DNA of 64,000 nucleotides from Chryseobacterium sp. (GTDB taxonomy: Bacteria; Bacteroidota; Bacteroidia; Flavobacteriales; Weeksellaceae). The DNA lies in contig JAPUEB010000012.1 of the NCBI GenBank assembly GCA_027492795.1, positions 47,882 through 111,881 on the forward strand, given 5' to 3'. The position numbers were made by a program, and so were the translations under genes. Of the stretch, positions 25,775-36,232 are shown in pieces. The notes below the pieces were generated by a model. It saw nothing but the letters and a program-made list of their open reading frames with translations, was not told the origin of the DNA and did no database searches. Within the stretch, counting starts at the first letter, position 1. Every line of letters starts with the position of its first letter.

Positions 25775-27670
25775 TTACTTCACTTCCTCAAAATCCGCAT
25801 CCTGAACATCTTCTGCTCCTGCGTTTCCTGTAGGATTTCCTTGTGCCTGTTCTGCACCTTGTGCTTGTTGTCCTGCTGCGTAAAGTTCTTCAGAAGCCGC
25901 CATCCACGCAGAATCTAAGGCTTCGGTTTTTGTTTTTACAGCATCGGCGTCTTTTGCTTCAAAAGCAGTTTTCAATTCTGCAACGGCAGTTTCGATTGCT
26001 GCTTTTTTGTCTGCTGAAAGTTTGTCGCCAAATTCTTTCAACTGCTTCTCTGTTTGGAAAATCAAACCGTCTGCTTTGTTGAACAATTCAACTTCTTCTT
26101 TTTTCTTCGCATCGGCTGCGGAATTTTCTTGCGCTTCTTTTTTCATTCTTTCAATTTCAGCGTCAGAAAGTCCTGAACTTGCCTGAATTTTAATCGATTG
26201 TTCTTTTCCTGTTCCTTTATCTTTAGCTGAAACAGAAAGAATTCCGTTCGCATCGATATCGAAAGTTACCTCGATTTGTGGAACGCCTCTTGGAGCCGGT
26301 GGAATGTCGGTTAGATCAAATCTTCCGATTTCTTTATTGTCATTAAACATTGGTCTTTCTCCTTGTCCAACTCTAATGGAAACTGCAGGCTGATTGTCGC
26401 TTGCTGTAGAGAAAACCTCAGATTTTTTAGTAGGAATAGTCGTGTTCGCTTCAATTAATTTGGTGAAAACAGAACCCATCGTTTCAATACCCAATGAAAG
26501 TGGCGTAACGTCTAATAAAAGAACGTCTTTCACATCACCGGTTAAAACTCCACCCTGAATTGCGGCACCAATAGCCACAACTTCGTCAGGATTTACGCCT
26601 TTTGACGGTTTTTTACCGAAGAATTTTTCAACCTGTTCTTGGATGATTGGAATTCTTGTAGAACCACCCACTAAAATTACCTCATCAATGTCAGAAGTTT
26701 GCAAACCTGCATCAGATAACGCTTTTTTACAAGGCTCCATTGAACGTCTTACCAAATCTTCGGAAAGTTGCTCAAATTTCGCTCTCGTTAACGTTTTCAC
26801 CAAGTGTTTTGGACCTGTCGCAGTCGCTGTGATATAAGGAAGGTTGATTTCTGTTTGCGTTGTTGCAGAAAGTTCAATTTTTGCTTTTTCAGCCGCTTCT
26901 TTCAAACGCTGAAGCGCGATTGGATCCGCTTTCAAATCTACGCCTTCTTCATTTTTAAATTCGTCAACCAACCAGTTGATAATTACATCGTCAAAATCGT
27001 CACCTCCTAAATGTGTGTCACCATTTGTAGACAAAACTTCGAAAACACCGTCACCCAAATCAAGGATTGAGATGTCAAAAGTTCCACCACCTAAATCGTA
27101 CACCGCGATTTTTTGGTCTTTATGTCCTTTATCCAAACCATAAGCCAATGCTGCCGCCGTTGGTTCGTTGATAATTCTTTCAACTTTCAAACCTGCGATT
27201 TCTCCGGCTTCTTTGGTGGCTTGTCTTTGGCTGTCGTTGAAGTAAGCTGGAACTGTAATTACCGCTCTTGTTACTTCCTGACCAAGATAATCTTCTGCCG
27301 TTTTTTTCATTTTTTGCAAAATCATTGCAGAAATTTCTTGCGGCGTGTATTCTCTGTCGTCAATTTTTACTTTTACCGTATCGTTTGGTCCGGAAACTAC
27401 TTTGTAGGCTACTCTTCCGATTTCAGAAGCATCGTCTTTAAAGTGCGTTCCAATAAATCTTTTGATAGAATATACCGTATTTTGTGGATTGGTTACCGCC
27501 TGTCTTTTTGCAGGATCTCCCACCAATCTTTCTCCGTCTTTCGTGAATGCCACAACAGATGGCGTCGTTCTTTTTCCTTCTGAATTTGGGATTACAACCG
27601 GATCCTTACCTTCCATTACAGAAACACAAGAGTTGGTGGTTCCAAGGTCAATTCCAATTATTTTACTCAT
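25775..27670 (-). CDS. dnaK: Chaperone DnaK (Hsp70)
   Basis: The full-length 631-residue Hsp70 has the ATPase start [16 protein letters not shown], phosphate loops ([22 protein letters not shown]), the linker [15 protein letters not shown], a substrate-binding domain and a lid ending in a disordered tail with [11 protein letters not shown]. It folds cytosolic proteins with DnaJ and GrpE, which are not in the window. It is monocistronic here, with its own terminator. A TGACA-AAA-TGACA repeat about 80 bp upstream may be a heat-shock element. Confidence 0.98.
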   Translation of the reverse strand: MSKIIGIDLGTTNSCVSVMEGKDPVVIPNSEGKRTTPSVVAFTKDGERLVGDPAKRQAVTNPQNTVYSIKRFIGTHFKDDASEIGRVAYKVVSGPNDTVKVKIDDREYTPQEISAMILQKMKKTAEDYLGQEVTRAVITVPAYFNDSQRQATKEAGEIAGLKVERIINEPTAAALAYGLDKGHKDQKIAVYDLGGGTFDISILDLGDGVFEVLSTNGDTHLGGDDFDDVIINWLVDEFKNEEGVDLKADPIALQRLKEAAEKAKIELSATTQTEINLPYITATATGPKHLVKTLTRAKFEQLSEDLVRRSMEPCKKALSDAGLQTSDIDEVILVGGSTRIPIIQEQVEKFFGKKPSKGVNPDEVVAIGAAIQGGVLTGDVKDVLLLDVTPLSLGIETMGSVFTKLIEANTTIPTKKSEVFSTASDNQPAVSIRVGQGERPMFNDNKEIGRFDLTDIPPAPRGVPQIEVTFDIDANGILSVSAKDKGTGKEQSIKIQASSGLSDAEIERMKKEAQENSAADAKKKEEVELFNKADGLIFQTEKQLKEFGDKLSADKKAAIETAVAELKTAFEAKDADAVKTKTEALDSAWMAASEELYAAGQQAQGAEQAQGNPTGNAGAEDVQDADFEEVK

Positions 27671-27747
27671 AGTATTTATATTTTTTAGTTATTTAAATTT
27701 TAAGATTCGCTATTCCATTCTCCAATTTTATACCAAGCAAAATTTTG

Positions 27748-27760
27748 TGACAAAATGACA
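27748..27760. promoter_or_regulatory. TGACA direct repeat upstream of dnaK
   Basis: Two TGACA units separated by AAA lie about 78 bp upstream of the dnaK start. There is no CIRCE element. A heat-shock regulatory role is only a guess from position. Confidence 0.25.
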
Positions 27761-27881
27761 TTTTTTCTAAAAAGTTAAAAATTTTGATGAGCATAATTTA
27801 CACTTTTATCTGGTCAAATACGCATCACTACTTAATCAAAAAGAAGCAAAAAGGAAAAAAATGAGAAAAAAAGTACTAAAT

Positions 27882-29015
27882 TTATAAAGAATGATTCTGA
27901 GGATTTGCATCTATCAAATCAGCCATCACTTCTCCAATTTTTGGAGCAAGTGCGACGCCCATTCCTGAAAGTCTTACGGCGCAGAATTGCCGCACGGAAA
28001 GTTGTTTCACAATCGGGGATTTTTCGGTTCCCATTGCCATAATTCCGCTCCATCGCATTTCGATTATTGGATTTTGATTGGGAAGAATGACGGTTTTTAG
28101 AAAGTTTTCTAAATGATTTTGAAGAAATTCCGTGGTTTCAAAATCGGTAGTTTTTTCGGTTTCAAAATCCTGATTTCTCGCGCCACCTAACAAAATTCTG
28201 TTTCCTAAATTTCTGAAATAATAAAACCCTTCATCATAATGAAATGTTCCTTTGAGTTTTAAATTTTGAATTGGTTCTGTTAGTAAAATTTGTCCGCGAG
28301 CTGGAATGATTTCTTCATTTTCTAGAAATTTTGAAGCGAATGCATTGGTGCAGTGAATTACTTTTTCAGACTTCAAAATCAAATCTGTAGCAATTTGAAT
28401 TTCTACAAATCTTTCATCTTCCGAAACCTCTAAAACTTCTGTTCCGAAAAGAAATTCAACTTTTAGTTCATGACATTTCTCCAAAAGCTTCATCAGCAAT
28501 TTTCCAGAGTGCAGACTTCCTTCCATTGGGTTTTCAACCAAAATTTTGGTTTTTCCCAAACCAAATTCTTTAATCTTTTCGTTGGATACAAAATAGGTTT
28601 TGTCGAAATTCGTGATGGATTTCAGTTGAGAATTGACTTCTTCTAATTTCTGCAAAGGCTCTTCATTGTTCAAAATTTCATAACCACCGCACATTTCAAA
28701 ATCAATTTCATTTACAGGAAAATAATTTTGAATTTTCTTTAGTCCATCGAAACGCATTTTTACTAAATCCAACGTTTTTTTCCAACCCATTTTTTCGGAA
28801 TCGGAAATAATTTCTGTCAAACTTACGAAACACGCAAAACCCGCATTTCTTGTAGAAGCACCGGTTGGAATTTTTCCTTTTTCAATGACTAAAACTGACT
28901 TTTCAGGATATTTTTCTTTAATGGAAATAGCAGTCCAAAGTCCGGTAAATCCTGCACCGATAATGATGACATCACGGTTTCTATAGAAGGTTTCTTGTTC
29001 CCAAATGCTTTGCAT
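27882..29015 (-). CDS. FAD-dependent oxidoreductase (DAO family)
   Basis: From ATG 29015 the protein has 377 residues: a Rossmann FAD motif DVIIIGAGFTGLWTAI near the start, GASTRNAGFACF and a C-terminal RLSGMGVALAPKIGEVMADLI. This is the D-amino-acid oxidase/glycine oxidase-like fold that oxidises an amine; substrate unknown. A longer frame reaches 29090, but those 25 residues come from a low-complexity intergenic repeat (GLEPETRN-like), so I reject it. The AAA gene ends upstream next to it on the same strand. Confidence 0.85.
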   Translation of the reverse strand: MQSIWEQETFYRNRDVIIIGAGFTGLWTAISIKEKYPEKSVLVIEKGKIPTGASTRNAGFACFVSLTEIISDSEKMGWKKTLDLVKMRFDGLKKIQNYFPVNEIDFEMCGGYEILNNEEPLQKLEEVNSQLKSITNFDKTYFVSNEKIKEFGLGKTKILVENPMEGSLHSGKLLMKLLEKCHELKVEFLFGTEVLEVSEDERFVEIQIATDLILKSEKVIHCTNAFASKFLENEEIIPARGQILLTEPIQNLKLKGTFHYDEGFYYFRNLGNRILLGGARNQDFETEKTTDFETTEFLQNHLENFLKTVILPNQNPIIEMRWSGIMAMGTEKSPIVKQLSVRQFCAVRLSGMGVALAPKIGEVMADLIDANPQNHSL

Positions 29016-29090
29016 AAAGTTTTTTGTTTCTGGTTTCAGGTTTGAGGAGGGGATTTTTATGCGCAATTCCCAATCTCTAATTCTTTCCAA

Positions 29091-30437
29091 CTATTTTTTT
29101 TCTTCATTATGCTGAAAACCAATAGATTTCCTTGGCGCTTCCTTTACTTTATAGGCATCAAGTTCAGATTTTAAGTTTTCAATTCTTCGCGCAAAATCAT
29201 CGTAATTATTGATGGAAACATCGTGCAGAAATTGGGCAATTTGGTTCAAATATTCTTCGGTAAGCTTTACGGAAGCATCACGTAGAGCGCCCTCCAAAAG
29301 TTTTTGATCAATTTTAAGGTTTTCGTTTTTGGTTCTTTCGTATTGATGTTTTAAGCGCTTTTTCAGGCTTTGGGTAAAATCCACAACCATCGTGTTGCTG
29401 AAGACTTTCATTCTTTCGGAAACCGAGTTCCAAAACGGGAGATTATTTGCTTCATTTTTCAATAAAATTTTATAGAGTAAAGAGGATTTTTCCAAATTTT
29501 CTGTCATATAATACAGAATCATTTCGTTTCTTTCCTGCTGATTTGGAGGAAAAATCGGAATGAGGACATCAAATCTTCCAGGAGCGAGAATCTCTTCATC
29601 AATCGCAAAAACCGAGTTGGCTGAACCTACCATCAACAATTCTTCTTCCTCGAATTTGCCAATGTAATGCATCACTATTTCCTTGGTCTCTTCATTTTCG
29701 GACGAAACTGATTTTTCAGCGTTTCTATCCATCATAATATCATCAAAATCTTCCATGAAAAGCAGCACTTTTTCTTCCTTCATCATCGTTACCAAAAAAT
29801 CGTTGAAACTGGTCTTGTTACCGTCCACAAAGGAAGTTCCGAGATAATGTTTTTTAACTTCGCGAAACTGGTAGTCGATAATTTCGGCAATTTTATTCGC
29901 CCAAAATATTTTTCCGCTTCCAGGAGGTCCGTAAAGAATAATTCCCGCCGGTTTTTTAATACCCCAATTTTTCGTAGAATCGAGACTTAAAAATGGTTCC
30001 AGTTCATCCGAAATATAGAAAAACAAATCACGGTAACCAATGAAATCTCGCTGTGAAAGCGCCGTTTTGTCGCCAAAATAATCATACACAAACTGATAGT
30101 TTCCGCCTAATTTATTATCAATACCAAAACTGGAAACCGAAGACTTATAAAGTCCGTTATCGTAAAGATTAGGAACTTCTTTTTTGATTTCTTCCGTCAC
30201 TTTTTTTACAGGCTGATGAATGGTTTCGGCAATTTCTTCGGCAGATTTTTTTAGTTTCAAATCTTCCTCGTATTTCCGCAAAAAATCGGCATTTTCTTTG
30301 GCAAATTTTTCAAAATCCTCCTTCACATCGAAGTTTGGGCAAATACATTCATCCAAATTAAGATCAAAATCCTGAATAAATTTTTTGATGGCTTCGGTGG
30401 ATATATTGAGTTCTTTGGCGAGTTCGGTAAGTTTCAT
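29091..30437 (-). CDS. AAA+ ATPase with IF2-N-like N-terminal domain
   Basis: The 448-residue protein starts with a small winged-helix-like IF2-N domain (KLTELAKELNISTEAIKKF), a charged linker, and a single AAA domain: Walker A GPPGSGKI (170-177), Walker B LLFMEDFDD (226-232), and an arginine-finger region APGRFDVLIPIF. Threonine after the Walker lysine is replaced by isoleucine, which is unusual and may weaken magnesium binding. Function unknown; it resembles stand-alone unfolding ATPases of Bacteroidota. Confidence 0.75.
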   Translation of the reverse strand: MKLTELAKELNISTEAIKKFIQDFDLNLDECICPNFDVKEDFEKFAKENADFLRKYEEDLKLKKSAEEIAETIHQPVKKVTEEIKKEVPNLYDNGLYKSSVSSFGIDNKLGGNYQFVYDYFGDKTALSQRDFIGYRDLFFYISDELEPFLSLDSTKNWGIKKPAGIILYGPPGSGKIFWANKIAEIIDYQFREVKKHYLGTSFVDGNKTSFNDFLVTMMKEEKVLLFMEDFDDIMMDRNAEKSVSSENEETKEIVMHYIGKFEEEELLMVGSANSVFAIDEEILAPGRFDVLIPIFPPNQQERNEMILYYMTENLEKSSLLYKILLKNEANNLPFWNSVSERMKVFSNTMVVDFTQSLKKRLKHQYERTKNENLKIDQKLLEGALRDASVKLTEEYLNQIAQFLHDVSINNYDDFARRIENLKSELDAYKVKEAPRKSIGFQHNEEKK

Positions 30438-30564
30438 AAATAATTTTTGTGAAAATTAAAGGTAGTGATTTTTTTATTTTAATGATAACAACAATATAAC
30501 TATACAATTTGTTGTAAAATACATAAATTTGCAAATAACGTTATTTGATAGCGCTATTTTATAT

Positions 30565-31776
30565 ATGATAAGGTATTCTGAAATAAAGAAAAAATTAAAA
30601 GTAGAAATTTCTAATGACAAGTCTGAAGATTTGGCATACCTAACTCATTACCTTCAAAATCCAAAAAATGGAATATCAAAAATATTTGAAAATAGAGCTA
30701 AACAATACTATCAAGATCGAAATGATGAACTAAATATTGTTTCTGAACCCGAATTACAAATGATTTTGCCCATAAAATGGGACGTTCCCTTTCCATCTCC
30801 AGAAAATCCCGACTTTACTTTTATTGATTTATTTGCAGGAATTGGTGGTTTTAGGATTCCATTACAAGAATTGGGAGGAAAATGTGTTTTTTCATCAGAA
30901 TTTAATTTTCATGCACAAAGAGCGTATGAACTTAATTTTGGGGAGGTTCCTTTTGGCGATATTACCGAATTGGACATAGAAATCGTTCCAAAACACGATA
31001 TTTTGTGTGCAGGTTTTCCTTGTCAACCTTTCAGTATTTCAGGTAAAATGAAGGGTTTTGAAGATACTCGCGGAACTTTAATTTATCACGTTTTTAAAAT
31101 TATTGAAAGGCACCAACCAAAAGTTGTATTTCTTGAAAACGTTAAGCATTTAGTTTATCATGATGGTAAAAAAACGCTCTCAACTATCATTAAACATCTT
31201 GAAGAGTTGGGATATGTCGTATCCAAAAAAGTTTTAAATGCTTCTGACTTTGGATTACCTCAGAACCGAGAAAGAATAATAATAATTGGACACAAAAAAA
31301 TAAAATTTGATTTTTCTAAAATTGAAAAGAAAGAAAAACCATCGCTAAAAGAGTTTTTAGACGACGAAAATGATTTTGAGTTTTTAGATGAGCCACACAC
31401 AATTTTGGATGAACAGAAAAGACAGGATTCGGGCCTTGTTTTCGCAGGTTACAGAAATAAAACCATCAGAAAAGCAGGAGTACGACCAGGAACAGAGCAT
31501 CTGTCAAGAGTTCACAAACAACCTAACAGAATTTATTCAACAGAAGGAGTTCATCCAGCTTTGCCTTCGCAAGAGATTTCGGGAAGATTTTGGATTTTGC
31601 ATAATGGAAAAGTTAGAAAGTTAACCATTCAAGAATGCTACAGAATTATGGGCTTTTCTGATGAATTCAAATTAATTAATAACAAATCCGAGCTTTACAA
31701 GCAAATTGGTAATTCTGTTGCAATTCCAATGATAAAAGCGGTTGGTATAGAAATAAAAAGACAATTGTTAAAGTAA
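30565..31776 (+). CDS. DNA cytosine-5 methyltransferase
   Basis: From ATG 30565 the protein has 403 residues with the C5-methylase motifs: I FIDLFAGIGGFR, IV GFPCQPFS with the catalytic cysteine near residue 152, VI ENVKHL, VIII QNRERI and X KQIGNSVAIP. A TAAATTTG -7-like element at 30524-30531 supports this start; the frame extends to a TTG at 30529, which would overlap the promoter. Its stop overlaps the start of the restriction gene by 1 bp. It protects the host DNA from that enzyme. Confidence 0.93.
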   Translation: MIRYSEIKKKLKVEISNDKSEDLAYLTHYLQNPKNGISKIFENRAKQYYQDRNDELNIVSEPELQMILPIKWDVPFPSPENPDFTFIDLFAGIGGFRIPLQELGGKCVFSSEFNFHAQRAYELNFGEVPFGDITELDIEIVPKHDILCAGFPCQPFSISGKMKGFEDTRGTLIYHVFKIIERHQPKVVFLENVKHLVYHDGKKTLSTIIKHLEELGYVVSKKVLNASDFGLPQNRERIIIIGHKKIKFDFSKIEKKEKPSLKEFLDDENDFEFLDEPHTILDEQKRQDSGLVFAGYRNKTIRKAGVRPGTEHLSRVHKQPNRIYSTEGVHPALPSQEISGRFWILHNGKVRKLTIQECYRIMGFSDEFKLINNKSELYKQIGNSVAIPMIKAVGIEIKRQLLK

Positions 31777-32879
31777 TGGAACCATCAAAATTTTTGACCG
31801 AAAATTATAACAAAGCAATGCTTATTGTTGGTTCAGACAATTTTATTAAAACTAATCTTGATAAGAAGTTGATAAAATATCTGGAAGAAGTTTTAAGCAG
31901 GTCAGAATCTGCAAAAGCCATCCTCACTGTTATTTTCACAAGTTTGGTTTATAAAGTTTTAAATCCACAACAAGACATTAGAAATCATCAAACCAGCATA
32001 AAAAATGGTTATTCTGGAAGAACTTTTGATTCGAAATTCATAACTCCTTTTCTGAAAAGTGAGAAATTCCCTGCAATGGCTGAAAGCGGTTGGCTAACTC
32101 GTTCTTTAGAGCAAAAAGTTCCTTACAGCAAAAATTATTCGGGAGCAATCCGTCCCGATTCCCTTAAAGTTGCATTTTTAGAAATCATTGATTATATTCA
32201 AAAAGGGAATGATTTGGAAGAACTATTAAGTTACTTTTTTCAAGGTCTAATTATCCAAAGAAATTCTCAAAAAATAGATTTAGCAAAACCACTTAATCTC
32301 CCGATTTCTACAATAATTGATTTGTTAAAAAAACATTTTAACGCTAAATACAATGCGGAAGGAGCTTCAAGGCTTCCTGTTTTAGCACTTTATGCAGTTT
32401 ATCAATGTTTGATAAGTGAAACAATAAGATTTCAAGGAAAAGCTTTATTGTCAATTGAAAGTCACACATCAGCAGATTCTAGGAGTGGGAGAATTGGAGA
32501 CATCGAAATAATTGATGAAAAAATGAGGGTTTTCGAAGCTGTAGAAGTAAAATTCGGAATTCCAATTAATTTGCAATTGGTAAAAGATGCTTTTGAAAAG
32601 TTTAAAACAACTCAGGTAAATAGATATTATTTATTGTCAACTGCAAATATCGAGAATTCTGAAAAAGAAAAAATCGATGAAGAAATTGAAAGAATAAAAA
32701 ATATTCATGGTTGCCATGTAATTGCCAACGGACTAACCAATTCGCTTAATTATTACCTGAGATTAATTTCAAATACTTCCGAATTTATTGAAAATTACGT
32801 GAATCTAATCGAAGAAGATTCAGCATTGAAATTTGAACACAAAACAGAATGGAATAATATTATTTCCAAAAATAAATAG
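31776..32879 (+). CDS. Type II restriction endonuclease, SacI-like
   Basis: The 367-residue protein directly follows the C5-methylase (1-bp overlap). A PD-(D/E)xK-type core is visible: an SxIGDIEIID segment near residue 240 and VEVKF near 255. The N-terminal NHQTSIKNGYSGRTFDSKFITPF region and the general length recall the SacI family from memory (recognition GAGCTC), but I cannot verify this. The pair sits between the AAA ATPase and alaS as a compact insertion. Confidence 0.75.
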   Translation: MEPSKFLTENYNKAMLIVGSDNFIKTNLDKKLIKYLEEVLSRSESAKAILTVIFTSLVYKVLNPQQDIRNHQTSIKNGYSGRTFDSKFITPFLKSEKFPAMAESGWLTRSLEQKVPYSKNYSGAIRPDSLKVAFLEIIDYIQKGNDLEELLSYFFQGLIIQRNSQKIDLAKPLNLPISTIIDLLKKHFNAKYNAEGASRLPVLALYAVYQCLISETIRFQGKALLSIESHTSADSRSGRIGDIEIIDEKMRVFEAVEVKFGIPINLQLVKDAFEKFKTTQVNRYYLLSTANIENSEKEKIDEEIERIKNIHGCHVIANGLTNSLNYYLRLISNTSEFIENYVNLIEEDSALKFEHKTEWNNIISKNK

Positions 32880-32933
32880 ATAATAAAAAAAAAATAGCTG
32901 AAAGCAAAAAGCCAACAGCCGAAAGCAAACAAT

Positions 32934-35543
32934 ATGACTTCACAACAAATACGCCAACAGTTTTTAGATTTTTTCAAAAGCAAAGAACACCTTATCGTTC
33001 CTTCTGCACCAATCGTGCTGAAAGACGACCCAACTTTGATGTTTTCCAACTCGGGAATGACGCAGTTTAAGGATTTTTTCCTCGGTTATAAAACGCCAAC
33101 CGCTCCAAGAATTGCCGATACGCAAAAATGTCTCCGCGTTTCCGGAAAACACAACGATTTGGACGATGTTGGTCGCGACACCTATCATCACACGATGTTC
33201 GAGATGCTCGGAAACTGGAGTTTTGGCGATTATTTCAAGAAAGAAGCCATTGCATGGGCTTGGGAATTGTTGACGGAAGTGTATGGAATTCCAAAAGAAA
33301 ATATTTACGTAACCATTTTTGAAGGCGATGCTACCGAAAATTTGGAGCGCGACCAAGACGCATACAATTTCTGGAAAGAACACATTTCAGAAGACAGAAT
33401 TATCAACGGAAACAAAAAAGACAATTTCTGGGAAATGGGCGATTCCGGACCTTGCGGACCTTGTTCAGAAATTCACGTCGATTTAAGAACCGAAGAAGAA
33501 AAAGCCAAAGTTTCCGGCTTGGATTTGGTGAATAACGACCATCCTCAAGTGGTGGAAATTTGGAATTTGGTTTTTATGGAATTTAACCGAAAAGCCGACG
33601 GAACTTTAGAAAAATTGCCTGCGCAACACGTGGATACAGGAATGGGATTTGAGCGTCTTTGTATGGCGTTGCAAGGCAAAACTTCCAATTATGATACCGA
33701 TGTTTTCACACCATTAATCGCAAAAGTGGAAGAACTTTCCGGCAAAAAATATACAGGAATTTTAGAAAACGAAAAAGATATTGCAATTCGTGTTGTGGTT
33801 GACCATATTCGTGCGGTTGCATTTGCAATTGCAGACGGACAATTGCCTTCTGCAAACGGAGCAGGTTACGTTATTCGTAGAATTTTGAGACGTGCGATTT
33901 CATATTCTTACCGATTTTTGGATATGAAGGAGCCTTTCCTTTTCAAGTTGGTTTCTGTTTTGAAAAATGAAATGGGCGAATTTTTCCCAGAGTTGATCAA
34001 GCAGGAGAAATTAGTTACAGAAGTCATTAAAGAGGAAGAACATTCTTTCCTTCAAAACATTGAAAACGGTTTGATTCGCGTTGAGAAACTGATTGAACAG
34101 ACTTTATCAAAAGGTGAAACCATTTTACCGGGTGATGAAGTTTTTGATTTGTATGAAACCTACGGTTTTCCTGATGATTTAACGAGAATTATCGCCGAGG
34201 AAAGAAATCTACAAATCGACCAAGAAGGTTTTGAAAAAGCAAAAGAAGAAGCAAGAAATATTTCCAAATCAGCCAATCAGATGAAAGTTTATGATTGGAC
34301 GGTTTTGATTGAGGACGAAAAAGAAGAATTCATTGGTTACGATTATCTTGATACAGAGGTAAAAATTACAAAATACCGTAAAATCGAAAACAAAGCCGGA
34401 ACTCAATATCAATTAGTTTTTCAGGCGACTCCTTTCTATGCAGAAAGTGGCGGACAAGTTGGTGATACAGGTTTCATCGAAAATAATTTTGAAAAAATCG
34501 CAATCATCAATACCAAAAAGGAAAATAATCTGATTGTTCATTTTACGGAAGAATTGCCGAAACATTTGGATTTTCCGTTTCACGCCGTTGTAGATAAGGA
34601 ACGTAGAGAAAAAATTATGCGCAATCACACCGCAACCCATTTGTTGCACGAAGCATTGCGTGAGGTTTTGGGAACTCACGTTGAGCAAAAAGGTTCTTAC
34701 GTTGGTCCCGATTATTTACGTTTTGACTTTTCACATTTCAACAAAATGACGGAAGAAGAACTGGAAAAAGTTGGAAAATTGGTGAATACAAAAATTATCG
34801 ACCGACTTTCGTTTGACGAAAAAAGAAGCGTTCCATTCAAAAAAGCTTTGGAAGAAGGAGCAATGGCGTTATTTGGCGAAAAATACGGCGATGTGGTAAG
34901 AATGGTAAAATTCGGAAAATCTGTAGAACTTTGTGGTGGAACTCACGTTGAAAATACGGGTGATATCGTGATGTTCATCATCCAAAGCGAATCTTCTAGT
35001 GCCGCTGGAATTAGACGTATTGAAGCAATTACAGGTTATACCGCAATAGACGAATTGAAAAAATCATTTTCAAAATATGATGAAATTTTAAATATTTTGA
35101 AGAAACCTCACAATCCTGTGGAAGCCGTAAATAAATTGATTGACGAGAACAAAAACTTGAAACATCAATTAGATAAATTCAACGCTGAAAAAGCGAAAGG
35201 CGAAATCCAAAATTGGAAAAACGACTACCAACAATGCGGCGACAAAAAATTATTGGTGAAAAAAGTTTCTTTGGATGCAGGTTCTGTAAAAGACATCGTG
35301 TTCCAACTGAAAAAAGAAATTCCAAATTCTGTTACGATTATTATTTCTAATGCCGGAGAAAAACCTATGATTACGGTTGGAATTTCTCAAGATTTGGAAG
35401 CAAAATATCACGCTGGAAATATCGTGAAAGAATTGGCAAAAGAAATTCAAGGTGGCGGCGGCGGAAATGCTGGTTTTGCAACTGCAGGTGGAAAAAATTT
35501 GGCTGGAATTGATGCTGCGGTTGCGAAGGCGATGGAAATCTAA
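32934..35543 (+). CDS. alaS: Alanyl-tRNA synthetase
   Basis: The 869-residue class II synthetase has the N-terminal catalytic domain ([26 protein letters not shown]), the editing domain with [12 protein letters not shown] and the CGGTH zinc motif, and the C-terminal DHHA1-type domain ending [14 protein letters not shown]. It charges tRNA-Ala and clears mischarged serine and glycine. Start at ATG 32934. It ends in two back-to-back hairpins. Confidence 0.98.
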   Translation: MTSQQIRQQFLDFFKSKEHLIVPSAPIVLKDDPTLMFSNSGMTQFKDFFLGYKTPTAPRIADTQKCLRVSGKHNDLDDVGRDTYHHTMFEMLGNWSFGDYFKKEAIAWAWELLTEVYGIPKENIYVTIFEGDATENLERDQDAYNFWKEHISEDRIINGNKKDNFWEMGDSGPCGPCSEIHVDLRTEEEKAKVSGLDLVNNDHPQVVEIWNLVFMEFNRKADGTLEKLPAQHVDTGMGFERLCMALQGKTSNYDTDVFTPLIAKVEELSGKKYTGILENEKDIAIRVVVDHIRAVAFAIADGQLPSANGAGYVIRRILRRAISYSYRFLDMKEPFLFKLVSVLKNEMGEFFPELIKQEKLVTEVIKEEEHSFLQNIENGLIRVEKLIEQTLSKGETILPGDEVFDLYETYGFPDDLTRIIAEERNLQIDQEGFEKAKEEARNISKSANQMKVYDWTVLIEDEKEEFIGYDYLDTEVKITKYRKIENKAGTQYQLVFQATPFYAESGGQVGDTGFIENNFEKIAIINTKKENNLIVHFTEELPKHLDFPFHAVVDKERREKIMRNHTATHLLHEALREVLGTHVEQKGSYVGPDYLRFDFSHFNKMTEEELEKVGKLVNTKIIDRLSFDEKRSVPFKKALEEGAMALFGEKYGDVVRMVKFGKSVELCGGTHVENTGDIVMFIIQSESSSAAGIRRIEAITGYTAIDELKKSFSKYDEILNILKKPHNPVEAVNKLIDENKNLKHQLDKFNAEKAKGEIQNWKNDYQQCGDKKLLVKKVSLDAGSVKDIVFQLKKEIPNSVTIIISNAGEKPMITVGISQDLEAKYHAGNIVKELAKEIQGGGGGNAGFATAGGKNLAGIDAAVAKAMEI

Positions 35544-35545
35544 AC

Positions 35546-35612
35546 AAACCTAACAGGTTTTTGAAACCTGTTAGGTTTAATAAAAAACTCCCGAATTTTT
35601 CGGGAGTTTTTT
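35546..35612. terminator. Double hairpin terminator between alaS and the coiled-coil protein
   Basis: First hairpin: AAACCTAACAGGTTT (35546-35560) with its perfect complement at 35564-35578. Second: AAAAAACTCCCG (35582-35593) with CGGGAGTTTTTT (35601-35612), a bidirectional terminator that serves both converging genes. Confidence 0.9.
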
Positions 35613-35613
35613 G

Positions 35614-36030
35614 TTATTTTTCTTTTATTTCGATGATGTATTTTTGTCTGTCGAGCTTGCTTTGAAGCTTTTGAACATCGGTATTCAAATCGATTACCTT
35701 ATTGTTGCTTCGTTCCAAATCTTTGTTTGCAGATTCGGTTTTTTTCAAAACTTTGGCGGTTTCTTTCGCTTCTTTAGCGGTAGAAGACGGGTCTGAAGAA
35801 GAATAATTGCTGGTTTTTCTGTCGGCTTTGTTGTTTAAGCTTTCTACCTCACTTTTTAGCTTATCATTTTTTTGCTTTTCCGTTTCCAAATCTATTTTTT
35901 TGTTGATAAGATCGGTCTGAATTTTCAGGGTTTCTACCTGTTTTTTCATTTCGTCGATAGATTGTGCCTTTAAACCGGAAGTTGCTGCAGTACCCAATAG
36001 TAGGATTCCCGCGATGAGTAATTTTTTCAT
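35614..36030 (-). CDS. Secreted coiled-coil protein, unknown function
   Basis: The 138-residue protein has a signal peptide (MKKLLIAGILLLGTAATSG LKAQ) and then an almost entirely coiled-coil body rich in K, E, D, S (DLINKKIDLETEKQKNDKLKSEVESLNN). No catalytic domain is visible. It likely sits in the periplasm or at the outer membrane. It has a TAGATTTG promoter-like -7 element upstream on the minus strand (36053-36060). Confidence 0.65.
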   Translation of the reverse strand: MKKLLIAGILLLGTAATSGLKAQSIDEMKKQVETLKIQTDLINKKIDLETEKQKNDKLKSEVESLNNKADRKTSNYSSSDPSSTAKEAKETAKVLKKTESANKDLERSNNKVIDLNTDVQKLQSKLDRQKYIIEIKEK

Positions 36031-36232
36031 CTGATCAATATATTTTAGAAAACAAATCTAAATAAAAATTATACCAATCTTTACTTTGTTTAGAGAATAT
36101 TTATCATAAAAATGAAAATTTACATTTGCAAAAATCATCATTATATAAAACAAAAAACAATATCTGTAATGAAAAATCGTCGCAATTATGCTTCTTTTGT
36201 GGCAGTTTAAATATATTTGTACAAACGTAAAC

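Noticed and set aside
27113..27583. 156-codon plus-strand frame inside dnaK
   Set aside because: It lies opposite a highly conserved core gene and has no family pattern; codon bias of dnaK explains it.
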